DNA of 64,000 nt, taken from NCBI GenBank assembly GCA_033725935.1, contig MU867092.1, positions 372,001 to 436,000 on the forward strand, in the 5' to 3' direction. This DNA comes from Cladorrhinum sp. PSN259 (lineage: Eukaryota > Ascomycota > Sordariomycetes > Sordariales > Podosporaceae). This document shows, piece by piece, positions 21,574-32,053 of this stretch (positions within the stretch are counted from its first letter, which is position 1; the number at the start of each line of letters is the position of its first letter). Position numbers and translations under genes: made by a program. A model generated the notes under the pieces. It saw nothing but the letters and a program-made list of their open reading frames with translations, searched no databases and was not told the origin of the DNA.

Positions 21574-22018
21574 TGTCTTCTATTGCTCCCTCGAGCCCAA
21601 CCAGGGCACCAGCGACCCCCACCCAACCTCGTATCTGCGCAGCCACGCATCACGATGGCCTCATCTGTGGTGCGCAATGCGAAACACACTCTTCCTGGTG
21701 TAATTTCCACTACTAGTGGAAGGAATACCTCAAAACAAGCTGAAAAAGAACAAGTACCTGGACTATGAGTCCCGGCTGAGCGCGTTCCATAGTGGCGACC
21801 AGGGAGCCAGCCCCGAAGTCATGCTGGACTGCTTCAACCGTTGCAATCAGATGTTAGCCCTCCGCGTTGCTATCAGCGAGGTATTTTATCACCGTCGAGG
21901 GGATGAAGGGCACGACAAGGCCATCAACTTCGTCAGGAATCTCAGGGCCAAGTTTATTCCCATCGTTCAGCGGCTAGTCACGCATCCCTTTGATCCCGGA
22001 CCGTCGACCAGCATCTGA
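21574..22018 (+). pseudogene. Broken Cys/His-motif gene of unknown fungal family
   Basis: From ATG 21574 the frame gives a Pro/Ser/Thr-rich start and then C-x9-C-x3-C-x6-C-x2-H (RICAATHHDGLICGAQCETH...), a pattern that could bind zinc. A TAG follows directly at about 21715. Beyond it, WKEYLK continues in the same frame, and a one-base shift leads into KLKKNKYLDYESRLSAF and a helical stretch ending DPGPSTSI at 22018. A further open stretch at about 22057-22269 may be a former downstream exon. The two blocks look like one short protein split by a stop and a frameshift; no intron with proper signals covers the break. Function unknown. Confidence 0.45.
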
Positions 22019-22832
22019 GGATTATTGCGGGCTGGCTTACTTGTGAACCTCGCCAGGTGATGGTGTGTTCGCCTTCATTGCTGGATAAGTTGATTGATGC
22101 CGTCGTTCACCACCAAGTCTACGACATCTTCTTTCCCGCAACGACCCTCGACCTGGTGAAAGTCGCGCCGGAATACCAGGATCAACGGGATGTACAGGCC
22201 GAGGGGCTCTACGTGTCCATAAACAGCATCAGCACCAGCAATTTCCGTCAGTACAGTCAACCAACCTGACTGTGATCCCACACGCAGCTAGTCGGCTTGG
22301 GAAGGTACTACCACATGTCAACATCAGGTTACAAAACGGCCAGGCATGAAATCGACGAGCCCCCTAACCTAGCCACCAAATCTCCACAACAGAGTGCTGA
22401 AACGTGGTTATGCAAAGAGTGCTGAAACATGGTCATTAAGATGATTGATTGGGTGTGTGAAGTAAGTAACTTTTCTTCTTTGTTGGAAATGGCTGAATAT
22501 CATATACACGATTACTGACAGTCCTCTACATGTAGCTCCATTCTCCACTTCCATCTTGTCCGAAAATACGTTCCACAGCAATATGGTCATGTAGGCTGTA
22601 TTATTCAACTCTACCGTTTTGGTGCTAAAGCCCCCTTTTTATAGGCTTTAGATTGTATTCCAAGGCTCGGTTAAGTTGTGGCCAGCTGGCTTCAGGTGGC
22701 TTATTGCCTACCTGCTTGTCCCATCTACCCTTGGCCATTTGGCTGGGCCCCCTTTTGCAGGGTTAGGGAATTGCCTCTCTTCTCCAACATAAGATATTTT
22801 AGAAAATATATATAGATAGCTTTATATAAATA
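22019..22832. other. Spacer with possible remnant exon
   Basis: Apart from the open stretch at 22057-22269, nothing coding is recognised. AT-rich towards the assembly gap. Confidence 0.4.
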
Positions 22833-22961
22833 GGGGGGGGGGGGGGGGGGGGGGGGGGCGGGCCCCCACCTGTAAAAAAAAATTTAAAAAAAAACCCAAA
22901 AAATATAGTGTTTTTTTTATTTATTTTATACTCAAAGAAATCGCTGTGTGNNNNNNNNNNG

Positions 22962-23016
<55 letters not shown>
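22833..23016. other. Assembly gap (10 N) between poly-G and poly-C tracts
   Basis: A 26-base G run (22833-22858), A/T homopolymer-rich sequence, ten Ns (22951-22960) and a 55-base C run (22962-23016). The join is unreliable, and distances across it should not be trusted. Confidence 0.95.
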
Positions 23017-23017
<1 letters not shown>

Positions 23018-23609
23018 CGCCACTCCCTGTCTCAAAAAATTTAATTCCTTACGCAAATAATATCATATTTATTTTATCTATATTCTACTCTCAGTACTAG
23101 CTCTTTGTGAGAACAACGTATTGTTATCAGTAAACCCCTTATCTAAGACGCTTGCCATAGCCTTTGATTATCCTGTTATTTTACCTGTGGCGTACCCCTT
23201 CATCATAAGACTTGTTCTGACCACGTAGGCTGATTCATGTTGAACATCCATCCCGCCTTGTAATCCAAGAACAATGGACTCGATAGTGCCTATGTTTTTC
23301 CTCGGGCATCTGGCGCCCTGATTCCTCGCTTAGTCTCGAATGCGCCTTGCCCCATTTTTCAGCTTTCTCCTACAGGCGCGCTTTTCCAAAACCCCATGCA
23401 GGCCAAGCCAACCACACGGTCCGGCAGCCCGCCGTCCAAGTGCCGCAACAAATGCCGTGGTACGGAGTAATCGGTCCATCTGCCGGCACCGGCGAGCACA
23501 ACAAATCCGCCCTCCCCACCCCTGAGATCAACACACCATTAAAGTCACCGCAACCACCCACTCCATCCACCAACCAAAAAAGGCCATTACCTTCCCCTCC
23601 CTCCTAGCC
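23017..23609. other. Spacer and promoter region of the monooxygenase gene
   Basis: GC content rises towards the gene. The last about 120 bp are C/A-rich, as in many fungal leaders. Confidence 0.4.
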
Positions 23610-24983
23610 ATGCCGTTTCTCTCGGAACCCCAGCCTCGAATCATCATCGCCGGTGCCGGCATCGGCGGGCTCACCACAGCCCTGGCCCTGCACGCTGCGG
23701 GATTCACAGACATCCAAATCTTTGAAGCCAGCTTCCAGCTGACGGCCCTGGGGGTGGGCATCAACGTACAGCCCTCGGCGGTGCTCATCCTGCGCAACCT
23801 CGGGCTCCTCCCCGGCCTGCAAGACATCGGCATCTCGACGGCCGAGCTCAATTTCTACAGCCGCCACGGGCACCCCATCATATCCGAGCCCCGCGGCGAA
23901 CACGCAGGCTACGCGATCCCCCAGTTCTCGGTCCACCGCGGCGAGTTCCAGCTCCTCCTCCTCAACGCCGTCAAGGCCCGCCTCGGCGCCTCCCGCATCC
24001 ACCTCGACCACGCCTTCACCCTGTACACGCAAGATGCCGGCTCCATCACTGCTCACTTTATCCGCCGCAGCAACCCCGCTGAACCCGCCGTCGTCCCCTC
24101 CATGACGGGTGCCGTGCTCATCGCCGCAGACGGCATCAACAGCACGGCGCGCCGCTTGCTCTACCCGGACGAGGGCCCGCCGCGCTTCTCGGGCCGCATG
24201 CTCTGGCGCGGCTGCGTCGAACGGCCCCCCTACCTGACGGGCGCTTCCATGGTGTGGGCCGGGCACGCAAACCAAAAATTCATCGCCTACCCCATCAGCG
24301 GACGGGCGGCGCGGCGCGGCGCATCGCTTGTCAACTGGATCGCCGAGCTGCGCGTGCGCGACGAGGACGACCCGGACCTGACGCCGCCGCCGACCGACTG
24401 GACCAAGCACGTGCCCAAGGAGCGATTCGCCGGGCCGTTTGACGAGTGGATGTGCGGCGGCTTGCGGATGGCCGAGCTGATCAAGAGCACCGAGAGCGTG
24501 TACGAGTTCCCCATGTGCGACCGCGACCCCGTCGAGCGGTGGTCGTTTGGCCGGCTGACGTTGCTGGGGGATGCGGCGCACGCCATGTATCCGATCGGGA
24601 GCAACGGGGCGACGCAGGCGATTATCGACGCCGAGGTGCTGGCGGCGTCGCTGGCAGAAAGGAAGGTGACCTGGCAGGGGCCGGGCGTGGTGGAGCAGGC
24701 GCTGAAGGAGTACGAGGCCGTGCGGTTGCCGGCGACGGCGAGGATCGTCATGGCGAACCGCGCCAACGGGCCGGATCACGTGTTGCAGCTCGCGCACGAG
24801 CGAGCGCCCGACGGGTTCAAGCACATTTATGATGTCGTGCCCAAGGAGGAGCTGGAGAGCGTTGGAGCCAAGTACAAAGCCATTGCCGGGTTCGAGAGGG
24901 AAGCGGTGAATGAGAAGGCGAGCGCGACCGAGGGTTTAGCCAAGAGGTTCGAGGATCGGGAGGGTGGAGAGGAAGTTGTATGA
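23610..24983 (+). CDS. FAD-dependent aromatic monooxygenase, PhzS-like, 457 aa, intronless
   Basis: A class A flavoprotein hydroxylase. The N-terminus has the FAD dinucleotide fold (IIIAGAGIGGLTTALALHA, GxGxxG at residues 15-20, then an acidic residue in IFEA). A mid DG motif (AADGINSTARR, about residue 174) and a late GD motif (LLGDAAHAMYPIGSNGATQA, about residue 320) bind FAD and NADH/NADPH. The WRG...MVWAGHANQKFIAYPI region recalls the flavin-dependent oxidoreductases around bacterial PhzS, which hydroxylate aromatic acids. No signal peptide is seen, so it should be cytosolic. It has no intron and a much higher GC content than its flanks, unlike most genes here, which raises the possibility of transfer from bacteria. 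The substrate is unknown. It has no clear pathway neighbours. Confidence 0.88.
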   Translation: MPFLSEPQPRIIIAGAGIGGLTTALALHAAGFTDIQIFEASFQLTALGVGINVQPSAVLILRNLGLLPGLQDIGISTAELNFYSRHGHPIISEPRGEHAGYAIPQFSVHRGEFQLLLLNAVKARLGASRIHLDHAFTLYTQDAGSITAHFIRRSNPAEPAVVPSMTGAVLIAADGINSTARRLLYPDEGPPRFSGRMLWRGCVERPPYLTGASMVWAGHANQKFIAYPISGRAARRGASLVNWIAELRVRDEDDPDLTPPPTDWTKHVPKERFAGPFDEWMCGGLRMAELIKSTESVYEFPMCDRDPVERWSFGRLTLLGDAAHAMYPIGSNGATQAIIDAEVLAASLAERKVTWQGPGVVEQALKEYEAVRLPATARIVMANRANGPDHVLQLAHERAPDGFKHIYDVVPKEELESVGAKYKAIAGFEREAVNEKASATEGLAKRFEDREGGEEVV

Positions 24984-25170
24984 TTGGGATAGATAGTCAA
25001 TGGCAGGCAAGAAGGCAACAGAAATCTGTGATCTATTCTGTGGTGTGTAAGGTGGTGGAAGAGAAAGGTGGTGGGAGCTGTCCGGTAGAAGAAAATATGT
25101 GGTGGAGCCTGGGCCACCTACTGCCACATAAGTAGTCCCTATAAGCTGCCAAATAGCTCCTCATGGAAAT
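24984..25170. other. 3' flank of the monooxygenase gene
   Basis: Purine-rich (GGTGGTGGAAG words) before the hairpin-like element. No gene. Confidence 0.4.
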
Positions 25171-25174
25171 GAAC

Positions 25175-25560
25175 GGTAATGTACGGCTTATTTGCTCATG
25201 AGCAGCTCAAAACTTTAAGCCGTATTAGACCGGCTTATTAAGGCCACTGTTCGGGTACGATAAGCCGAACCAGTGCAGCTCTTTCCTTGTAAGTAGTTTA
25301 TTCTTGGAGACGTTTTTGGAAGTCAGGTGGCAGCCCCACCTGGCCAGTGCTGTGGGCAGGCCACGCAGGCCTTAGGTCTTAGGGTTGGAAAAACCTCCCA
25401 CCTGTAGCTAGTTTTTCCAATTCATCAGCTTTTCCAGCGTTTGATCCAACAGGCGTTTAGAAAATAAGCCGTACTTATACTGGATATATTCGGCTTATGA
25501 ATATTAAACTGGTTTTGTTCGGTTTATTCTTGTGAATAGTTGCCTTTTGTACGAGCCGCC
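25175..25560. repeat. MITE-like element with inverted GTACGGCTTATTT arms
   Basis: GTACGGCTTATTT at 25181-25193 is mirrored exactly by AAATAAGCCGTAC at 25462-25474. Several further CGGCTTA/TAAGCCG words (for example near 25217, 25233, 25260 and 25491) lie within. Similar words, AGCTGCCAAATAGCTCCTCA and AGCCGCCAAATAGCCCTCAGC, occur at 25143-25163 and 25554-25574, just outside. No coding capacity. It looks like a small non-autonomous transposon or its relic. Confidence 0.5.
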
Positions 25561-25574
25561 AAATAGCCCTCAGC

Positions 25575-27288
25575 AATTGAGATGCACCCAGGTTTTTGGG
25601 GAAGGCCATACATGAGCTTGAAGCTCACGTAAAATTGGAGATGTTGATGCACATGCGGCTGTCAGTTATCACTACTAATTACCTCTAAGCAAGACGTTTC
25701 CACCAAAGCTCCAACTTGATGCCCGCATCTCTCGATACGGCTGATATCACGAGGTCAACACCCAGTCTTCGATCCGGCCGTGTCTTTCCGAGGCCAGTTC
25801 GGTTCTGAGGTTTGCATCCCCGGACTCATCTCGTCGGTGCTCGCTCTGCACATGTGTGAGAGGATTGCTTATGAGTCGCATGCCCCGTCTTGGGTCTTTG
25901 ATCTGTCGGCGGATGGTCTGTTGTCGGTGGAGCTGGGCCAAAGATACCAATGCAACGTAGCACTGCTTCGTTGATGCTTGCGAAGGGGCAAGCGCTCGCT
26001 CCCCTGCTTCTCTTCAGTTGACATGGAAACAATTATAGACACCTGGCCCATCGTTTAAGGAAGCGGTGTTGTGTTGCCTTGGAATGGTTTATCGGTCGAG
26101 TAACTGTTCTTCCTTCCGTTGGGTACTAATGAAAAGTAGTTCATGCCTCCCTCCTTCGAGTCTTCGGTGTGTAACATCATCTATCTTTCTCAATTCGCGT
26201 AAAGACACATCTCGGTTCTACTCATTCACGACGGCTTTGCGCCCCAATGAGACGTTGATGGTAAATTTACCTATGCTCGGAGCTGACCGCTGTCGCAGAT
26301 CATTTTAGAAACTATAGTGGGAGCTGAGGCTCTCCATGCACACTTCTTCACGAAATCGTCATAAAAATCATCTCCAGATGCCATCCATGTGTGTCGGGTT
26401 CAAAATAGCCTGTTTTATTGTATTGCTATAGCCGTAGTCGCAAGGTTTTTGCCACGGCGTCTGACTGATACACCCTCCTTGTCTGCTTGCTCCCGCCCTT
26501 TAATTTAAAAAGAGAGCACTTTGATTTTCTTGCAAGTTTTTCGTAGCGACTTGGACTGGGGGCTGGTCGATACCTTCCTTCCCTAGCGAGCCACGTCATC
26601 TCCTGCCCATATGGAGGAACGCTGCAAGGACGCTTCCGTCTGCTTCCAGACCGTCTTTTGCTTTCCTGGCCTGGAGAATTTCCAAGGTCAATAGAAACCA
26701 TCACAATGATTAAATCGAAATAGACAAGTTCATAGGAGCGGCGGCACTTGTTGCATCGCCAAGGGCCAAGGCCTTGGCCAAAAAGCTTGACGCTGAATCT
26801 TTCCTGGCGGTCGGATCACGACGAGCTTTGATCGCCCAAAGTCGTACCAACCCGCGGGCGGTTTTTGATTTGGATGGTTCTGCAATGCCGGGTTCCCCGC
26901 AAAATTAATTTATCTCGATCTGGGGTAGTGTGAGTGGGCCGCTGGACGAAAAGCCACAAACAGCCGCCAAGCATCGTGATGGGTTCGGATTTCGGATGGG
27001 CGCATCAATAAATGTGACACATGATGCCCTGGTTTACGAAGCGAGCCAACAGTCTTTAATCGGGAGACAATGAGTTACTAGTTCAAGATGCTTCGATATT
27101 GAGTGTTGGCGGGGCTCAAGCTTCCGCGTGGTCTTTGAAGCTCTGTGTCATTGGATCGCTTTCACCAGGGAGTGAGCCCGGTATCCTCCATGATACCACA
27201 ACGGCCGCTGCTCTTTTTTGTCATATTAGGCTCATTGGAGTTTGTGCCGTCCGGATGAATGGCTTGATGGTATTCAGAGAGAATCAAG
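25575..27288. other. Long spacer, no gene seen
   Basis: About 1.7 kb without a convincing gene. It holds a 16-bp perfect palindrome (26764-26779). The last part is the presumed promoter of the xylanase gene. Confidence 0.45.
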
Positions 27289-27296
27289 TATATAAG
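27289..27296 (+). promoter_or_regulatory. TATA box of the GH11 xylanase gene
   Basis: TATATAAG, 89 bp before the last base preceding the ATG at 27385, followed by a CT-rich leader (TCTCTCTCTC at about 27315). Confidence 0.55.
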
Positions 27297-27384
27297 ACTT
27301 TGCATGCTCCGGTCTCTCTCTCTCAAAAAAGACAGGCCAGTAGAAAACCAGAACGCAACACAGACACTCAAACACGCCGTCATC

Positions 27385-28112
27385 ATGGTTGCTCTCAACT
27401 TCCTCCTCATTGCTGCTGCAGCATCCAGCGTGCTCGCAGCCCCTACTGCCGAAGCATCGGCAGATGCGGCCCCCGACTTTGAGGTCGGCCCGCACAACCT
27501 CGCCCGTCGACAGATGGACTACAACCAGAATTACAAGACATCAGGCAACGTCAACTTTTCGCCCACCAACAACGGTTACTCGGTCTCCTTCTCGGGCGCT
27601 CAGGACTTTGTCGTCGGCAAGGGCTGGAAGAAGGGGACAAACAGGTACCTATCTGGTCTCCAACCTTGATACATGATGGCTCTAACAACCCTCCTCCCAG
27701 AAACATCACCTTCAGCGGAAGCACCACGCAGACTGCGGGCACCGTCCTCGTCTCGGTCTACGGCTGGACGCGGAACCCGCTCATCGAGTACTACGTCCAG
27801 GAGTACACATCCAACGGCAAGGGTTCCGCCCAGGGCCAGAAGCTGGGCACCTTCCAGAGCGACGGAGGCACGTACGAGATCTGGAAGCACCAGCAGGTGA
27901 ACCAGCCGTCCATTCAGGGCACCACCACATTCTGGCAGTACATCTCCAACCGCGTCGATAAGCGGCCCGGAAGCGGAACCGTCACCATGGCCAACCACTT
28001 TGATGCCTGGAAGAAGGCCGGTCTCAACCTGGGCACCCACGATTACCAGGTCCTCGCCACCGAAGGATGGGGCAGCGCGGGAGGCAATTCCAAGTACACC
28101 ATTTCTACTTGA
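27385..28112 (+). CDS. Secreted endo-1,4-beta-xylanase, family GH11, 223 aa
   Basis: Exons 27385-27644 and 27701-28112 flank a 56-bp intron. Residues 1-19 are a signal peptide (cut near VLAA/PTAE). A short propeptide ends at the dibasic site LARR (residue 42), after which the jelly-roll domain begins. The two catalytic glutamates are in the standard contexts: nucleophile Glu116 (NPLIEYYV) and acid/base Glu208 (LATEGWGSAG). Total length is typical of single-domain GH11 enzymes; no carbohydrate-binding module is present. It cleaves internal xylan linkages outside the cell. With the GH115 pseudogene at 4.8 kb, the region once held two xylan enzymes, though they are 20 kb apart. Confidence 0.95.
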
Positions 28113-29582
28113 TTGTTACCTACAGTGGATTCGAGAATGATGTGCCTCGGCATTTCGGTTAGCCAGGAGATGGGTAGACAGAAATAACGGGGGAATTCCT
28201 GTTTGACAAGATTATTCAAATATTAATCCCCGGAACTTAGCTACTTACCTCGTTCTGTCTACGGAGTCTTTGTAAATACATAGCTATTCCCAAAATACTT
28301 TCCAGGTACTGATCAGCCAAAGTGAATAGATGACGTGAGTCCATGCTCACTGTTCGGACTGCGGCAGGCACGCCTCCCAGTTGCTAACGTGCCTTGTTCC
28401 ACGGGCTTCCACATTGATCAATGACCAGTAAAACTGACCGGTTACCTGACCGGCGTATTTTTCACGCGAAGTACCTACCGTTACAGTTTGAAAGTGCGTT
28501 TACTTATTCCCCTCCATCTGATGCCCAATGTCTTTCTTTCCAGGACTTACATCAACCAGCTCAGCTTTGCAAGCCTGAACCCGATCCACTTCACAATCGC
28601 AATCTTTGCTGCATTTCACGACAGACTTTTCAGGACTCCAACCCCGCAATCTTTCCCAATTGGAACCATCACCACCGCACAGAATTTGTGGTTCAGTGGG
28701 AATAATTGAAATCCAAGTACATCTGTTTAATTATCGATAAATCCAAGATCCCTCTTTTTAGCTCGCATCTTGTCATGTAGACCTGGGAGGTTCGACATCT
28801 CGGACATTAGGACATAACCAGAGGCTTATGAAGGAGAAAGTCGACAGGTTTTTCCTCCACGATGCAGTGGCACGCCTCGGTACCACTATCCAGATGTCTC
28901 ATCCACACTGGCGGCACGATCGACAAACCACGTCAGTTTTGTGCTCATGCTCGAATATCTACATACCAATATCGTGGTCCATCGATTCTAGATAATTAAA
29001 GCGGAGCTAGACGCTGAAGACGACAAGACCAGTGCCGAAAAGAAGGTCAAGGGGATTCAGATTCCAGGAGAATCAAGAAGTCAGCCAGGCCAAAAGACAA
29101 CAAGGGATAGTTACAACAGGAATTGGGGACATGTCACAATAGGAAGAACGCTCAGAATATCGAGACGGTGGAGCCCTGCGCCCCGATCCTAGACGCGATG
29201 CTGCACCAGCTACAACTAGCGGAGCCTCTTTTGCCCAGCCTCTCCGACATGGTCTCCATGCAACCACAAATCCAAAGTCTTCACATCTGGAACAGTGAAT
29301 TTCAGCTTCCGGAGATCGCTGGCTCTACTTAGTAAACACTGAAAAGGATGAAACAAGCTAGTCTCGGTCGCTCATGGAGACTGTAACAAGACAACCAGCC
29401 TCTGTAGGCTAGTGATGAAAGCCATTACGACCCAACAAAAGTTCGACCGCATCTATGTCGGCAGCTTGAATCAACTCGCCAATCCCAAGGATATCGAGAC
29501 TCTTCTGCACGAATTGGACCTCTACCATTTCGAGAAAATTCATCTTTCCGTCGACGGTCTAATCTTCTCATTTTATTTTATT
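28113..29582. other. Spacer, possibly with decayed coding sequence
   Basis: 28113-28980 shows nothing. At 29160-29335 and 29412-29590 short plus-strand open blocks (LHQLQLAEPLLPSLSDM and NPKDIETLLHELDLYHFEKI) have a protein-like look but no start, family or shared frame; they could be remnants. Confidence 0.3.
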
Positions 29583-31229
29583 TTAGTGCAGCTCTATGTA
29601 GACCTTCTCCCGGTATACTCCCTTCCTTGACTCATCCTCAACGATAAAGAGATGAAAGTTGGACTCTGGAGCTTCGAATGCGATATAAGATCCGTCGCAC
29701 TCAGAGCGCGACGGTCTCCCGCAAAGTTTCTTGACAAGATTTTGAGTTTGCTGTGTCACCTTTGGATCCCACATTCTAATCCAGGGGCAGTAGTACTCTA
29801 GATACTCGGCCTCGAACATCCCTCGCTTGTTTGGCGGACTCTGATGAGCTTTGCAACGCCACGGAGAATTCCCCGGTGGCTTGTGATTTAGCCCGAGTTC
29901 CACGGCTTCGTTGACAATAGACCTGTCAATATCAAAGCGATAGCGTTTCAGCAATAGAGCGCAGGCAACCAGTGCAGCATTTTGGGTCGGTGTGATCTTG
30001 GTTTGGTCATTCACTTCCTGCAGCCGACCGGTAATAGAGGCCTCTATTATGCCGGATTCGCAATCGAAGAGCTCTGTGTGCCACATGAGGTGGTTGATAG
30101 CGAAAAGCACATGGAGAGCAACACTGGAGAACTGAGCATGTCTCGCCGAGGTAGTCGCCACCCTTGTGTGGTACTGCGCCAGTGCTTTGACCGATGGGTG
30201 CTCTTTGGGACCCACCAGTAAAGAGCGTTTTAGAGAGTCCAGTATGTCTGGAAGCTCTGACGCGGGAGCCCGACACTCGAATGCAACGTCGAAAAAGAGA
30301 TCGATTCTCGACTTGGCGTAGTCTACTTCGATGTAGTCGACGGGAGACGTGCCATCTGCGTTCTTGGCTATCAACCCAAAGAAGCCAAAGATCTTGTCGG
30401 GTGGCCGACTGCTCTCGCAAACTCTAAAGTCGAGCAGTATCCGACTTAGGGGTAACTTGCCTCCGGTTCTGCGCATCTTGCATAGCGTCCATACCGTCGG
30501 CCGATCATGATAAACCTTCTTGCTGTATCGAAAAGCGCCAACCTTCTTTCGAAACTCGCCGAGGGAGAGGACGATGTCACCGCACAGAATATCCACGGCT
30601 GTTGCCAGTACGACCTCCTGAACGATCCAGACGCGGCTCCAGTATGGAAGACCAAGAATTCTGTCGGCGGCCAGGGAAGTCAGGTTGAAAGCCTCGGCTA
30701 CGCTTTGGTTCTCGTCTTGGTCGTCGTCGTCATCTTGGTCCCGCTCGGGTTGGACGTATTTCATCTGTCCCTCCCACTGCTGCAACACGCTCAGGGCGTG
30801 CTCATCCTGCTCACCATCTCCAAGCCAGATAATCACTCTTGCAGCTTGGGAGTAGATCTCGCCCATTCTTGGGACTTGGTGCTTGATCTCGTGGGTGTCG
30901 CCTTGATCTAAGCACAGCGAGTCGGTCCACAACCACAGGTCAAACATCTTGAGCTCCCAGACTTTATGCAAAAAGCGCCACAAGTTCTCGTGCATCCGAC
31001 GGACGTGGATTTGCTCGGGGGACTCGGATGCGGCAAGGGCAATCGTACGGGTCGGTGATGGGTCGCCCCAGTGATAGGACAGAGCATGGTATTCTATGTT
31101 TTTGGCGGCAGCGGCGTCGAAATGCTGGATGATGCAAGATATAGCTCCGTCAACGAGATCGGGCATCACTCTGATGAGCCTGATGGTTGTCGGATCATCA
31201 AGACTTCGGTAAACGTATGGAGCTTCCAT
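29583..31229 (-). CDS. HET-domain protein, 548 aa
   Basis: Single exon. The HET domain (PF06985 type) occupies about residues 45-215, with its conserved blocks in order: IEYHALSYHWGDPSPTRTI, LWLWTDSLCLDQ, MGEIYSQAARVIIWLGDG and LPYWSRVWIVQEVVLA. An acidic low-complexity insert (DQDDDDDQDENQ) separates the last two. The C-terminal 300 residues are of unknown type, without ankyrin, WD or NACHT repeats. HET proteins trigger growth arrest or cell death in non-self recognition in fungi; most members are untested. No partner gene (such as a NACHT protein) is adjacent. Confidence 0.9.
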   Translation of the reverse strand: MEAPYVYRSLDDPTTIRLIRVMPDLVDGAISCIIQHFDAAAAKNIEYHALSYHWGDPSPTRTIALAASESPEQIHVRRMHENLWRFLHKVWELKMFDLWLWTDSLCLDQGDTHEIKHQVPRMGEIYSQAARVIIWLGDGEQDEHALSVLQQWEGQMKYVQPERDQDDDDDQDENQSVAEAFNLTSLAADRILGLPYWSRVWIVQEVVLATAVDILCGDIVLSLGEFRKKVGAFRYSKKVYHDRPTVWTLCKMRRTGGKLPLSRILLDFRVCESSRPPDKIFGFFGLIAKNADGTSPVDYIEVDYAKSRIDLFFDVAFECRAPASELPDILDSLKRSLLVGPKEHPSVKALAQYHTRVATTSARHAQFSSVALHVLFAINHLMWHTELFDCESGIIEASITGRLQEVNDQTKITPTQNAALVACALLLKRYRFDIDRSIVNEAVELGLNHKPPGNSPWRCKAHQSPPNKRGMFEAEYLEYYCPWIRMWDPKVTQQTQNLVKKLCGRPSRSECDGSYIAFEAPESNFHLFIVEDESRKGVYREKVYIELH

Positions 31230-32053
31230 ACTGATACCGTCTGTCTCTCTTGGCGGTTGAGCTGAAAAAGTGTGCTTGCGGTGGGAGCATGAATCAGCAC
31301 GCGGGGTAAAAAGTGTCAGCCTGAGTGCATGACCTGAAGTCTTGCCCGGTATGCTTGAGGGGCTTGGCGTCGAGTACGTCGATCACTTCTTGATTGGCTA
31401 CCTGGCGACTTACAGGTCTTTTCCATCCATCCCTGGCCCAATAATGGGACAAGACTTCCACGCGTGCCATCAACAAACCTTAATTAATAACTGACAATAT
31501 TTGTAATACGCTTTGCAAAATAAACCAGGACGACCTAGAGGTTCCCTGCTCGACGTTGGTAAAATAAAGTAACGTGTCCAAGGTAGGCGCTGATTTTGGC
31601 TTTCGAAAGCATAGCAGGATACATGTATGGAGGATATGGAGGATGTCACGGTATTACATACATCACTCGATCAGGGGTCAAGGCCTGAGGGACAGCGTGA
31701 TATATGTCAAAGAACAGCGAGAAAAAAAAACTAAAATGGAACAGAGAATTTTGGATATCGATGAGAATAAGAGCAACAGTTGGGAAGTGAGGGGGGTGGG
31801 AAGGAGCAAATTTTACGAACGACGTCCCTTTTCTATCACAATAGGAAAGAAAAAGACCATTCTTCGCTTGAGGATTTAGTATCGAGCCTACCTAAACTCG
31901 TTACATACACACACTAAATGTCTCCTCAACAATCAACCAAGCCCTTCTACCATTCATGGTACTCCTCCCCCTGTTTTGCCTCACTTAGTAACCCTAGCCC
32001 TCCACGCAAACCCCCACAGCAACTTATCACCTCCGCTCTCCACAAGCCTCTTC
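31230..32053. other. Spacer, no gene seen
   Basis: Between the 5' end of the HET gene and the 3' end of the F-box-like gene. Plus-strand frames at 31918-32250 are shadows or low-complexity. Confidence 0.45.

Noticed and set aside
22799..23056. Frame of poly-Gly and poly-Pro spanning the gap
   Set aside because: Produced by the G and C homopolymers and the Ns.
23604..24824. 406-aa minus-strand frame
   Set aside because: Exact shadow of the GC-rich monooxygenase gene; Arg/Gly/Ala-rich antisense composition.
20164..26779. Two 16-bp perfect palindromes (20164-20179 and 26764-26779)
   Set aside because: About one such palindrome is expected by chance in 64 kb, and neither sits in a promoter-like position.
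27600..28040. 146-aa minus-strand frame
   Set aside because: Shadow of the xylanase exon 2, which has both catalytic glutamates.
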